A stretch of DNA of 64,000 nt, from contig JAUKPH010000018.1 of the NCBI GenBank assembly GCA_030549335.1, forward strand, positions 7,068,001 to 7,132,000. The letters are read 5' to 3'. How positions within the stretch are numbered: the stretch's first letter is position 1; every line of letters starts with the position of its first letter. Shown piece after piece: positions 21,761 through 36,100 of the stretch. The notes under the pieces were generated by a model, which was given only the letters and a program-made list of their open reading frames with translations, was not told the origin of the DNA and did not search any database. Source of the DNA: Pontederia crassipes (lineage: Eukaryota > Streptophyta > Magnoliopsida > Commelinales > Pontederiaceae). The position numbers and the translations under genes are program-made.

Positions 21761-24700
21761 CAAAGTTGAACCGTTACAATCAAAGATAACGCTCTTGGGG
21801 ATTAGAGTCTTAGAGTAAGGTGCAAAGCTATAAGTTATAGATACTTATTACAACCTTTGGGTGCCCTAAGAGGTGATAGATCTTTAGAACTTTAACTCTA
21901 TTTCAAACCGAAGTTGAACCGTTACAATCAAAGATAACGCTCTTGGGGGTTAGAGTCTTAGAGTTGGGTTCAAAGCTATAAGTTATAGATACTTATTACA
22001 ACCTTTGGGTGTCCTAAGAGGTGATAGATCTTAAGAACTTTAAATCTATTTCAAACCGAAGTTTAACCGTTACAATCAAAGATAACGCTCTTGGGGATTT
22101 GAGTCTTAGAGTAAGGTCCAAAGCTATAAGTTATAGATACTTATTACAACCTTTGGGTGCCCTAAGAGGTGATAGATCTTTAGAACTTTAACTCTATTTC
22201 AAACCGAAGTTGAACCGTTACAATCAAAGATAACGCTCTTGGGGATTGGAGTCTTTGAGTAAGGTGCAAAGCTATAAGTTATAGATACTTATTACAACCT
22301 TTGAGTGCCCTATGAGGTGATAGATCTTTAGTACTTTAACTTATTTCAAACCGAAGTTGAACCGTTACAATCAAAGATAACACTCTTGGGGATTAGAGTC
22401 TTAGAGTAAGGTGCAAAGTTATAAGTTATAGATACTTATTACAACCTTTGGGTGCCCTAAGAGATGATAGATCTTTAGAATTTAACTCTATTTCAAACCG
22501 AAGTTGAACTGTTACAATCAAAGATAACGATCTTGGGGATTAGAGTCTTAGAGTAAGGTGCAAAGCTATAAGTTATAGATACTTATTACAACCTTTGGGT
22601 GCCCTAAGGGGTGATAGATCTTTAGAACTTTAACTCTATTTCAAGCCGAAGTTGAACCGTTACAATCAAAGATAACGCTCTTGGGGATTAGAGTCTGAGT
22701 AAGGTGCAAAGCTATAAGTTATAGATACTTATTACAACCTTCGGGTGTCCTAAGAGGTGATAGTTCTTTAGAACTTTAACTCTATTTCAATCCGAAGTTG
22801 AACCGTTATAATCAAAGATAACGCTCTTGGGGATTAGAGTCTTAGAGTTGGGTTCAAAGCTATAAGTTATAGATACTTATTACAACCTTTGGGGGTCCTA
22901 AAAGGTGATAGATCTTTAGAACTTTGACTCTATTTCAAACCGAAGTTGAACCGTTACAATCAAAGATAACGCTCTTGGGGATTTGAGTCTTAGAGTAAGG
23001 TGCAAAGCTATAAGTTATAGATACTTATTACAACCTTTGGGTGCCCTAAGAGGTGATAGATCTTTAGAACTTTAACTCTATTTCAAACCGAAGTTGAACC
23101 GTTACAATCAAAGATAACGCTCTTGGGGATTAGAGTCTTAGAGTAAGGTGCAAAGCTATAAGTTATAGATACTTATTACAACCTTTGGGTGCCCTAAGAG
23201 GTGATAGATCTTTACAACTTTAACTCTATTTCAAACCGAAGTTGAACCGTTACAATCAAAGATAAAGCTCTTGGTGACTAGAGTCTTAGAGTAAGGTGCG
23301 AAGCTATAAGTTATAGATACTTATTACAACCTTTGGGTGCCCTAAGAGGTGATAGATCTTTAGAACTTTAACTCTATTTCAAACCGAAGTTGAACCGTTA
23401 CAATCAAAGATAACGCTCTTGGGGGTTAGAGTCTTAGAGTTGGGTTCAAAGCTATAAGTTATAGATACTTATTACAACCTTTGGGTGTCCTAAGAGGTGA
23501 TAGATCTTTAGAACTTTAAATCTATTTCAAACCGAAGTTTAACCGTTACAATCAAAGATAACGCTCTTGGGGATTTGAGTCTTAGAGTAAGGTCCAAAGC
23601 TATAAGTTATAGATACTTATTACAACCTTTGGGTGCCCTAAGAGGTGATAGATCTTTAGAACTTTAACTCTATTTCAAACCGAAGTTGAACCGTTACAAT
23701 CAAAGATAACGCTCTTGGGGATTGGAGTCTTTGAGTAAGGTGCAAAGCTATAAGTTATAGATACTTATTACAACCTTTGAGTGCCCTATGAGGTGATAGA
23801 TCTTTAGTACTTTAACTTATTTCAAACCGAAGTTGAACCGTTACAATCAAAGATAACACTCTTGGGGATTAGAGTCTTAGAGTAAGGTGCAAAGTTATAA
23901 GTTATAGATACTTATTACAACCTTTGGGTGCCCTAAGAGATGATAGATCTTTAGAACTTTAACTCTATTTCAAACCGAAGTTGAACTGTTACAATCAAAG
24001 ATAACGCTCTTGGGGATTAGAGTCTTAGAGTTGGGTTCAAAGCTATAAGTTATAGATACTTATTACAACCTTTGTGTGTCCTAAGATGTGATAGATCTTT
24101 ACAACTTTAACTCTATTTCAAACCGAAGTTGAACCGTTACAATCAAAGATAACGCTCTTGGGGATTAGAGTCTTAGAGTAAGGTGCGAAGCTATAAGTTA
24201 TAGATACTTATTACAACCTTTGGGTGCCCTAAGAGGTGATAGATCTTTAGAACTTTAACTCTATTTCAAACCGAAGTTGAACCGTTACAATCAAAGATAA
24301 CGCTCTTGGGGGTTAGAGTCTTAGAGTTGGGTTCAAAGCTATAAGTTATAGATACTTATTACAACCTTTGGGTGTCCTAAGAGGTGATAGATCTTTAGAA
24401 CTTTAAATCTATTTCAAACCGAAGTTGAACCGTTACAATCAAAGATAACGCTCTTGGGGATTTGAGTCTTAGAGTAAGGTGCAAAGCTATAAGTTATAGA
24501 TACTTATTACAACCTTTGGGTGCCCTAAGAGGTGATAGATCTTTAGAACTTTAACTCTATTTCAAACCGAAGTTGAACCGTTAGAATCAAAGATAACGCT
24601 CTTGGGGATTGGAGTCTTTGAGTAAGGTGCAAAGCTATAAGTTATAGATACTTATTACAACCTTTGAGTGCCCTATGAGGTGATAGATCTTTAGTACTTT

Positions 24701-26454
24701 AACTTATTTCAAACCGAAGTTGAATCGTTACAATCAAAGATAACGCTCTTGGGGATTATAGTCTTAGAGTAAGGTGAAAAGCTATAAGTTATAGATACTT
24801 ATTACAACCTTTGGGTGCCCTAAGAGGAGATAGATCTTTAGAACTTTAAATCTATTTCAAACCGAAGTTGAACCGTTACAATCAAAGATAACGATCTTGG
24901 GGATTAGAGTCTTAGAGTAAGGTGCAAAGCTATAAGTTATAGATACTTATTACAACCTTTGGGTGCCCTAAGGGGTGATAGATCTTTAGAACTTTAACTC
25001 TATTTCAAGCCGAAGTTGAACCGTTACAACCAAAGATAACGCTCTTGGGGATTAGAGTCTGAGTAAGGTGCAAAGCTATAAGTTATAGATACTTATTACA
25101 ACCTTTGGGTGTCCTAAGAGGTGATAGTTCTTTAGAACTTTAACTCTATTTCAATCCGAAGTTGAACCGTTATAATCAAAGATAACGCTCTTGGGGATTA
25201 GAGTCTTAGAGTTGGGTTCAAAGCTATAAGTTATAGATACTTATTACAACCTTTGGGGGTCCTAAGAGGTGATAGATCTTTAGAACTTTGACTCTATTTC
25301 AAACCGAAGTTGAACCGTTACAATCAAAGATAACGCTCTTGGGGATTTGAGTCTTAGAGTAAGGTGCAAAGCTATAAGTTATAGATACTTATTACAACCT
25401 TTGGGTGCCCTAAGAGGTGATACATCTTTAGAACTTTAACTCTATTTCAAACCGAAGTTGAACCGTTACAATCAAAGATAACGCTCTTGGGGATTAGAGT
25501 CTTAGAGTAAGGTGCAAAGCTATAAGTTATAGATACTTATTACAAACTTTGGGTGCCCTAAGAGGTGATAGATCTTTAGAACTTTAACTCTATTTCAAAC
25601 CAAAGTTGAACCATTACAATCAAAGATAACGCTCTTGGGGATTAGAGTCTTAGAGTAAGGTGCAAAGCTATAAGTTATAGATACTTATTACAACCTTTGG
25701 GTGCCCTAAGAGGTGATAGATCTTTAGAACTTTAACTCTATTTCAAACCGAAGTTGAACCGTTACAATCAAAGATAACGCTCTTGGGGGTTAGAGTCTTA
25801 GAGTTGGGTTCAAAGCTATAAGTTATAGATACTTATTACAACCTTTGGGTGTCCTAAGAGGTGATAGATCTTTAGAACTTTGACTCTATTTCAAACCGAA
25901 GTTGAATCGTTACAATCAAAGATAACGCTCTTGGGGATTGGAGTCTTTGAGTAAGGTGCAAAGCTATAAGTTATAGATACTTATTACAACCTTTGAGTGC
26001 CCTATGAGGTGATAGATCTTTAGTACTTTAACTTATTTCAAACCGAAGTTGAACCGTTACAATCAAAGATAACACTCTTGGGGATTAGAGTCTTAGAGTA
26101 AGGTGCAAAGTTATAAGTTATAGATACTTATTACAACCTTTGGGTGCCCTAAGAGATGATAGATCTTTAGAACTTTAACTCTATTTCAAACCGAAGTTGA
26201 ACTGTTACAATCAAAGATAACGCTCTTGGGGATTAGAGTCTTAGAGTTGGGTTCAAAGCTATAAGTTATAGATACTTATTACAACCTTTGTGTGTCCTAA
26301 GATGTGATAGATCTTTACAACTTTAACTCTATTTCAAACCGAAGTTGAACCGTTACAATCAAAGATAACGCTCTTGGGATTAGAGTCTTAGAGTAAGGTG
26401 CGAAGCTATAAGTTATAGATACTTATTACAACCTTTGGGTGCCCTAAGAGGTGA

Positions 26455-29400
26455 TAGATCTTTAGAACTTTAACTCTATTTCAAACCGAAGTTGAACCGT
26501 TACAATCAAAGATAACGCTCTTGGGGGTTAGAGTCTTAGAGTTGGGTTCAAAGCTATAAGTTATAGATACTTATTACAACCTTTGGGTGTCCTAAGAGGT
26601 GATAGATCTTTAGAACTTTAAATCTATTTTAAACCGAAGTTGAACCGTTACAATCAAAGATAACGCTCTTGGGGTTTTGAGTCTTAGAGTAAGGTGCAAA
26701 GCTATAAGTTATAGATACTTATTACAACCTTTGGGTGCCCTAAGAGGTGATAGATCTTTAGAACTTTAACTCTATTTCAAACCGAAGTTGAACCGTTAGA
26801 ATCAAAGATAACGCTCTTGGGGATTGGAGTCTTTGAGTAAGGTGCAAAGCTATAAGTTATAGATACTTATTACAACCTTTGAGTGCCCTATGAGGTGATA
26901 GATCTTTAGTACTTTAACTTATTTCAAACCGAAGTTGAATCGTTACAATCAAAGATAACGCTCTTGGGGATTAGAGTCTTAGAGTAAGGTGCAAAGCTAT
27001 AAGTTATAGATACTTATTACAACCTTTGGGTGCCCTAAGAGATGATAGATCTTTAGAACTTTAACTCTATTTCAAACCGAAGTTGAACTGTTACAATCAA
27101 TGATAACGCTCTTGGGGATTAGAGTCTTAGAGTTGGGTTCAAAGCTATAAGTTATAGATACTTATTACAACCTTTGAGTGTCCTAAGTGGTGATAGATCT
27201 TTAGAACTTTAAATCTATTTCAAACCGAAGTTGAACCGTTACAATCAAAGATAACGCTCTTGGGGATTTGAGTCTTAGAGTTAGGTGCAAAGCTATAAGT
27301 TATAGATACTTATTACAACCTTTGGGTCCCCTATGAGGTGATAGATCTTTAGTACTTTAACTTATTTCAAACCGAAGTTGAATCGTTACAATCAAAGATA
27401 ACGCTCTTGGGGATTAGAGTCTTAGAGTTAGGTTGAAAGCTATAAGTTATAGATACTTATTACAACCTTTGTGTGTCCTAAGAGGTGATAGATCTTTAGA
27501 ACTTTAACTTTATTTCAATCCGAAGTTGAACCGTTACAATCAAAGATAACGCTCTTGGGATTAGAGTCTTAGAGTTGGGTTCAAAGCTATAAGTTATAGA
27601 TACTTATTACAACCTTTGGGTGTCCTAAGAGGTGATAGATCTTTAGTACTTTAACTTATTTCAAACCGAAGTTGAACCATTACAATCAAAGATAACGCTC
27701 TTGGGGATTAGAGTCTTAGAGTTAGGTTGAAAGCTATAAGTTATAGATACTTGTTACAACCTTTGGGTGCCCTAAGAGGTGATAGATCTTTAGAACTTTA
27801 ACTCTATTTCAAGCCGAAGTTGAACCGTTACAATCAAAGATAACGCTCTTGGGGGTTAGAGTCTTAGAGTAAGGTTCAAAGCTATAAGTTATAGATACTT
27901 ATTACAACCTTTGGGTGCCCTAAGAGGTGATAGATCTTTAGAACTTTAACTCTATTTCAAGCCGAAGTTGAACCGTTACAATCAAAGATAACGCTCTTGG
28001 GGATTAGAGTCTTAGAGTAAGGTGCAAAGCTATAAGTTATAGATACTTATTACAACCTTTGGGTGTCCTTAGAGGTGATAGTTCTTTAGAACTTTAACTC
28101 TATTTCAATCCGAAGTTGAACTGTTATAATCAAAGATAACGCTCTTGGGGATTAGTGTCTTAGAGTTGGGTTCAAAGCTATAAGTTATAGATACTTATTA
28201 CAACATTTGGGTGTCCTAAGAGGTGATAGATCATTAGAACTTTGACTCTATTTCAAACCGAAGTTGAACCGTTACAATCAAAGATAACGCTCTTGGGGAT
28301 TTGAGTCTTAGAGTAAGGTGCAAAGCTATAAATTATAGATACTTATTACAACCTTTGGGTGCCCTAAGAGGTGATAGATCTTTAGAACTTTAACTCTATT
28401 TCAAACCGAAGTTGAACCGTTACAATCAAAGATAACGCTCTTGGGGATTGGAGTCTTTGAGTAACGTGCAAAGCTATAAGTTATAGATACTTATTACAAC
28501 CTTTGAGTGCCCTATGAGGTGATAGTTCTTTAGTACTTTAACTTATTTCAAACCGAAGTTGAACCGTTACAATCAAAGATAACACTCTTGGGGATTAGAG
28601 TCTTAGAGTAAGGTGCAAAGTTATAAGTTATAGATACTTATTACAACCTTTGGGTGCCCTAAGAGATGATAGATCTTTAGAACTTTAACTCTATTTCAAA
28701 CCGAAGTTGAACTGTTACAATCAAAGATAACGCTCTTGGGGATTAGAGTCTTAGAGTTGGGTTCAAAGCTATAAGTTATAGATACTTATTACAACCTTTG
28801 GGTGTCCTAAGATCTGATAGATCTTTACAACTTTAACTCTATTTCAAACCGAAGTTGAACCGTTACAATCAAAGATAACGCTCTTGGGGATTAGAGTCTT
28901 AGAGTAAGGTGCGAAGCTATAAGTTATAGATACTTATTACAACCTTTGGGTGCCCTAAGAGGTGATAGATCTTTAGAACTTTAACTTTATTTCAAACCGA
29001 AGTTGAACCGTTACAATCAAAGATAACGCTCTTGGGGGTTAGAGTCTTAGAGTTGGGTTCAAAGCTATAAGATATAGATACTTATTACAACCTTTGGGTG
29101 TCCTAAGAGGTGATAGATCTTTAGAACTTTAAATCTATTTCAAACCGAAGTTGAACCGTTACAATCAAAGATAACGCTCTTGGGGATTTGAGTCTTAGAG
29201 TAGGGTGCAAAGCTATAAGTTATAGATACTTATTACAACCTTTGGGTGCCCTAAGAGGTGATAGATCTTTAGAACTTTAACTCTATTTTAAACCGAAGTT
29301 GAACCGTTAGAATCAAAGATAACGCTCTTGGGGATTGGAGTCTTTGAGTAAGGTGCAAAGCTATAAGTTATAGATACTTATTACAACCTTTGAGTGCCCT

Positions 29401-32400
29401 ATGAGGTGATAGATCTTTAGTACTTTAACTTATTTCAAACCGAAGTTGAATCGTTACAATCAAAGATAACGCTCTTGGGGATTAGAGTCTTAGAGTAAGG
29501 TGCAAAGCTATAAGTTATAGATACTTATTACAACATTTGGGTGCCCTAAGAGACGATAGATCTTTAGAACTTTAACTCTATTTCAAACCGAAGTTGAACT
29601 GTTACAATCAATGATAACGCTCTTGGGGATTAGAGTCTTAGAGTTGGGTTCAAAGCTATAAGTTATAGATACTTATTACAACCTTTGGGTGTCCTAAGAG
29701 GAGATAGATCTTTAGAACTTTAACTCTATTTCAAACCGAAGTTGAACCGTTACAATCAAAGATAACGCTCTTGGGGGTTAGAGTCTTAGAGTTGGGTTCA
29801 AAGCTATAAGTTATAGATACTTATTACAACCTTTGGGTGTCCTAAGAGGTGATAGATCTTTAGAACTTTAAATCTATTTTAAACCGAAGTTGAACCGTTA
29901 CAATCAAAGATAACGCTCTTGGGGTTTTGAGTCTTAGAGTAAGGTGCAAAGCTATAAGTTATAGATACTTATTACAACCTTTGGGTGCCCTAAGAGGTGA
30001 TAGATCTTTAGAACTTTAACTCTATTTCAAACCGAAGTTGAACCGTTAGAATCAAAGATAACGCTCTTGGGGATTGGAGTCTTTGAGTAAGGTGCAAAGC
30101 TATAAGTTATAGATACTTATTACAACCTTTGAGTGCCCTATGAGGTGATAGATCTTTAGTACTTTAACTTATTTCAAACCGAAGTTGAATCGTTACAATC
30201 AAAGATAACGCTCTTGGGGATTAGAGTCTTAGAGTAAGGTGCAAAGCTATAAGTTATAGATACTTATTACAACCTTTGGGTGCCCTAAGAGATGATAGAT
30301 CTTTAGAACTTTAACTCTATTTCAAACCGAAGTTGAACTGTTACAATCAATGATAACGCTCTTGGGGATTAGAGTCTTAGAGTTGGGTTCAAAGCTATAA
30401 GTTATAGATACTTATTACAACCTTTGAGTGTCCTAAGTGGTGATAGATCTTTAGAACTTTAAATCTATTTCAAACCGAAGTTGAACCTTTACAATCAAAG
30501 ATAACGCTCTTGGGGATTTGAGTCTTAGAGTTAGGTGCAAAGCTATAAGTTATAGATACTTATTACAACCTTTGGGTCCCCTATGAGGTGATAGATCTTT
30601 AGTACTTTAACTTATTTCAAACCGAAGTTGAATCGTTACAATCAAAGATAACGCTCTTGGGGATTAGAGTCTTAGAGTTAGGTTGAAAGCTATAAGTTAT
30701 AGATACTTATTACAACCTTTGTGTGTCCTAAGAGGTGATAGATCTTTAGAACTTTAACTTTATTTCAATCCGAAGTTGAACCGTTACAATCAAAGATAAC
30801 GCTCTTGGGATTAGAGTCTTAGAGTTGGGTTCAAAGCTATAAGTTATAGATACTTATTACAACCTTTGGGTGTCCTAAGAGGTGATAGATCTTTAGTACT
30901 TTAACTTATTTCAAACCGAAGTTGAACCATTACAATCAAAGATAACGCTCTTGGGGATTAGAGTCTTAGAGTTAGGTTGAAAGCTATAAGTTATAGATAC
31001 TTGTTACAACCTTTGGGTGCCCTAAGAGGTGATAGATCTTTAGAACTTTAACTCTATTTCAAGCCGAAGTTGAACCGTTACAATCAAAGATAACGCTCTT
31101 GGGGGTTAGAGTCTTAGAGTAAGGTTCAAAGCTATAAGTTATAGATACTTATTACAACCTTTGGGTGCCCTAAGAGGTGATAGATCTTTAGAACTTTAAC
31201 TCTATTTCAAGCCGAAGTTGAACCGTTACAATCAAAGATAACGCTCTTGGGGATTAGAGTCTTAGAGTAAGGTGCAAAGCTATAAGTTATAGATACTTAT
31301 TACAACCTTTGGGTGTCCTTAGAGGTGATAGTTCTTTAGAACTTTAACTCTATTTCAATCCGAAGTTGAACTGTTATAATCAAAGATAACGCTCTTTGGG
31401 ATTAGTGTCTTAGAGTTGGGTTCAAAGCTATAAGTTATAGATACTTATTACAACATTTGGGTGTCCTAAGAGGTGATAGATCATTAGAACTTTGACTCTA
31501 TTTCAAACCGAAGTTGAACCGTTACAATCAAAGATAACGCTCTTGGGGATTTGAGTCTTAGAGTAAGGTGCAAAGCTATAAATTATAGATACTTATTACA
31601 ACCTTTGGGTGCCCTAAGAGGTGATAGATCTTTAGAACTTTAACTCTATTTCAAACCGAAGTTGAACCGTTACAATCAAAGATAACGCTCTTGGGGATTG
31701 GAGTCTTTGAGTAACGTGCAAAGCTATAAGTTATAGATACTTATTACAACCTTTGAGTGCCCTATGAGGTGATAGTTCTTTAGTACTTTAACTTATTTCA
31801 AACCGAAGTTGAACCGTTACAATCAAAGATAACACTCTTGGGGATTAGAGTCTTAGAGTAAGGTGCAAAGTTATAAGTTATAGATACTTATTACAACCTT
31901 TGGGTGCCCTAAGAGATGATAGATCTTTAGAACTTTAACTCTATTTCAAACCGAAGTTGAACTGTTACAATCAAAGATAACGCTCTTGGGGATTAGAGTC
32001 TTAGAGTTGGGTTCAAAGCTATAAGTTATAGATACTTATTACAACCTTTGGGTGTCCTAAGATCTGATAGATCTTTACAACTTTAACTCTATTTCAAACC
32101 GAAGTTGAACCGTTACAATCAAAGATAACGCTCTTGGGGATTAGAGTCTTAGAGTAAGGTGCGAAGCTATAAGTTATAGATACTTATTACAACCTTTGGG
32201 TGCCCTAAGAGGTGATAGATCTTTAGAACTTTAACTTTATTTCAAACCGAAGTTGAACCGTTACAATCAAAGATAACGCTCTTGGGGGTTAGAGTCTTAG
32301 AGTTGGGTTCAAAGCTATAAGATATAGATACTTATTACAACCTTTGGGTGTCCTAAGAGGTGATAGATCTTTAGAACTTTAAATCTATTTCAAACCGAAG

Positions 32401-32954
32401 TTGAACCGTTACAATCAAAGATAACGCTCTTGGGGATTTGAGTCTTAGAGTAGGGTGCAAAGCTATAAGTTATAGATACTTATTACAACCTTTGGGTGCC
32501 CTAAGAGGTGATAGATCTTTAGAACTTTAACTCTATTTTAAACCGAAGTTGAACCGTTAGAATCAAAGATAACGCTCTTGGGGATTGGAGTCTTTGAGTA
32601 AGGTGCAAAGCTATAAGTTATAGATACTTATTACAACCTTTGAGTGCCCTATGAGGTGATAGATCTTTAGTACTTTAACTTATTTCAAACCGAAGTTGAA
32701 TCGTTACAATCAAAGATAACGCTCTTGGGGATTAGAGTCTTAGAGTAAGGTGCAAAGCTATAAGTTATAGATACTTATTACAACATTTGGGTGCCCTAAG
32801 AGACGATAGATCTTTAGAACTTTAACTCTATTTCAAACCGAAGTTGAACTGTTACAATCAATGATAACGCTCTTGGGGATTAGAGTCTTAGAGTTGGGTT
32901 CAAAGCTATAAGTTATAGATACTTATTACAACCTTTGGGTGTCCTAAGAGGAGA
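26455..32954 (+). repeat. 22-monomer tandem higher-order block, two copies (3,250 bp each)
   Basis: Copies are about 26455-29704 and 29705-32954. Every rare variant I checked recurs exactly 3,250 bp later: CCTTTGAGTG at 27171 and 30421, GTGTGTCCTA at 27471 and 30721, TTGTTACAAC at 27751 and 31001, GCGAAGCTAT at 28911 and 32161, and AGACGATAG near 29550 and 32800. 3,250 is 22 monomers less 6 bp. I saw only two substitutions (27238 versus 30488, and in GCTCTTGGGG at 28141 versus GCTCTTTGGG at 31391), which points to a very recent duplication. Confidence 0.9.
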
Positions 32955-33199
32955 TAGATCTTTAGAACTTTAAATCTATTTCAAACCGGAGTTGAACCGT
33001 TACAAACAAAGATAATGCTCTTGGGGATTAGAGTCTTAGAGTAAGGTGCAAAGTTATAAGTTATAGATACTTATTACAACCATTGGGTGCCCTAAGAGGT
33101 GATAGATCTTTAGAACTTTAGCTCTATTTCAAACCGAAGTTGAACCGTTACACTCAAAGATAACGCTCTTGGGGATTAGAGTCTTAGAGTAAGGTGCAA

Positions 33200-36100
33200 A
33201 GCTATAAGTTATAGATACTTATTACAACCTTTGGGTGTCCAAAGAGGTGATAGTTCTTTAGAACTTTAACTCTATTTCAATCCGAAGTTGAACCGTTATA
33301 ATCAAAGATAACGCTCTTGGGGATTAGAGTCTTAGAGTAAGGTGCAAAGCTATAAGTTATAGATACTTATTACAACCTTTGGGTGCCCTAAGAGGTGATA
33401 GATCTTTAGAACTTTAACTCTATTTCAAACCAAAGTTGAACCGTTACAATCAAAGATAACGCTATTGGGGATTAGAGTCTTAGAGTAAGGTGCAAAGCTA
33501 TAAGTTATAGATACTTATTACAACCTTTGGATGTCCTAAGAGGAGATAGATCTTTAGAACTTTAACTCTATTTCAATCCGAAGTTGAACCGTTAGAATAA
33601 AAGATAACGCTCTTGGGGATTAGAGTCTTAGGGTTAGGTTCAAAGCTATAAGTTATAGATACTTATTACAACCTTTGGGTGTCCTAAGATGTGATAGATC
33701 TTTAGAACTTTCACTCTATTTCAATCTGAAGTTGAACCGTTACAATCAATGATAACGCTCTTGTGGATTAGAGTCTTGGAGTTGGGTTCAAAGCTATAAG
33801 TAATAGAAACTTATTACAACCTTTGGGTGTCCTAAGAGGTGATAGTTCTTTAGAACTTTAACTCTATTTCAATCCGAAGTTGAACCGTTATAATCAAAGA
33901 TAACGCTCTTGGGGATTAGAGTCTTAGAGTTGGGTTCAAAGCTATAAGTTATAGATACTTACTACAACCATTGGGTGTCCTAAGAGGTGACAGATCTTTA
34001 GAACTTTAACTCTATTTCAAACCGAAGTTGAACCGTTACAATCAAAGATAACGCTCTTGGGGATTAGAGTCTTAGAGTAACGTGCAAACCTATAAGTTAT
34101 AGATACTTATTACAACCTTTGGGTGCCCTAAGAGGTGATAGATCTTTAGAACTTTAACTCTATTTCAAACCAAAGTTGAACCATTATAATCAAAGATAAC
34201 GCTCTTGGGGATTAGAGTCTTAGAGTTGGGTTCAAAGCTATAAGTTATAGATACTTATTACAACCATTGGGTGTCCTAAGAGGTGACAGATCTTTAGAAC
34301 TTTGACTCTATTTCAAACCGAAGTTGAACCGTTACATTCAAAGATAACGCTCTTGGGGATTTGAGTCTTAGAGTAAGGTGCAAAGCTATAAGTTATAGAT
34401 AATTATTTAAACCTTTGGGTGTCCTAAGAGGTGATAGTTCTTCAGAACTTTAACTCTATTTCAATCCGAAGTTGAACCGTTATAATCAAAGATAACGCTC
34501 TGGGGGATTAGAGTCTTAGAGTTGGGTTCAAAGCTATAAGTTATAGATACTTATTACAACCTTTGGGTGTCCTAAGAGGAGATAGATCTTTAGAACTTTA
34601 AATCTATTTCAAACCGAAGTTGAACCGTTACAATCAAAGATAACGATCTTGAGGATTAGAGTCTTAGAGTAAGGTGCAAAGCTATAAGTTATAGATACTT
34701 ATTACAACCTTTGGGTGCCCTAAGGGGTGATAGATCTTTAGAACTTTAACTCTATTTCAAGCCGAAGTTGAACCGTTACAATCAAAGATAACGCTCTTGG
34801 GGATTAGAGTTTGAGTAAGGTGCAAAGCTATAAGTTATAGATACTTATTACAACCTTTGGGTGTCCTAAGAGGTGATAGTTCTTTAGAACTTTAACTCTA
34901 TTTCAATCCGAAGTTGAACCGTTATAATCAAAGATAACGCTCTTGGGGATTAGAGTCTTAGAGTTGGGTTCAAAGCTATAAGTTATAGATACTTATTACA
35001 ACCTTTGGGGGTCCTAAGAGGTGATAGATCTTAAGAACTTTGACTCTATTTCAAACCGAAGTTGAACCGTTACAATCAAAGATAACGCTCTTGGGGATTT
35101 GAGTCTTAGAGTAAGGTGCAAAGCTATAAGTTATAGATACTTATTACAACCTTTGGGTGCCCTAAGAGGTGATAGATCTTTAGAACTTTAACTCTATTTC
35201 AAACCGAAGTTGAACCGTTACAATCAAAGATAACGCTCTTGGGGATTAGAGTCTTAGAGTAAGGTGCAAAGCTATAAGTTATAGATACTTATTACAACCT
35301 TTGGGTGCCCTAAGAGGTGATAGATCTTTAGAACTTTAACTCTATTTCAAACCAAAGTTGAACCGTTACAATCAAAGATAACGCTCTTGGGGATTAGAGT
35401 CTTAGAGTAAGGTGCAAAGCTATAAGTTATAGATACTTATTACAACCTTTGGGTGCCCTAAGAGGTGATAGATCTTTAGAACTTTAACTCTATTTCAAAC
35501 CGAAGTTGAACCGTTACAATCAAAGATAACGCTCTTGGGGGTTAGAGTCTTAGAGTTGGGTTCAAAGCTATAAGTTATAGATACTTATTACAACCTTTGG
35601 GTGTCCTAAGAGGTGATAGATCTTTAGAACTTTAAATCTATTTCAAACCGAAGTTTAACCGTTACAATCAAAGATAACGCTCTTGGGGGTTAGAGTCTTA
35701 GAGTTGGGTTCAAAGCTATAAGTTGTAGATACTTATTACAACCTTTGGGTGTCCTAAGAGGTGATAGATCTTTAGAACTTTAAATCTATTTCAAACCGAA
35801 GTTTAACCGTTACAATCAAAGATAACGCTCTTGGGGATTTGAGTCTTAGAGTAAGGTCCAAAGCTATAAGTTATAGATACTTATTACAACCTTTGGGTGC
35901 CCTAAGAGGTGATAGATCTTTAGAACTTTAACTCTATTTCAAACCGAAGTTGAACCGTTACAATCAAAGATAACGCTCTTGGGGATTGGAGTCTTTAGTA
36001 CTTTAACTTATTTCAAACCGAAGTTGAACCGTTACAATCAAAGATAACACTCTTGGGGATTAGAGTCTTAGAGTAAGGTGCAAAGTTATAAGTTATAGAT

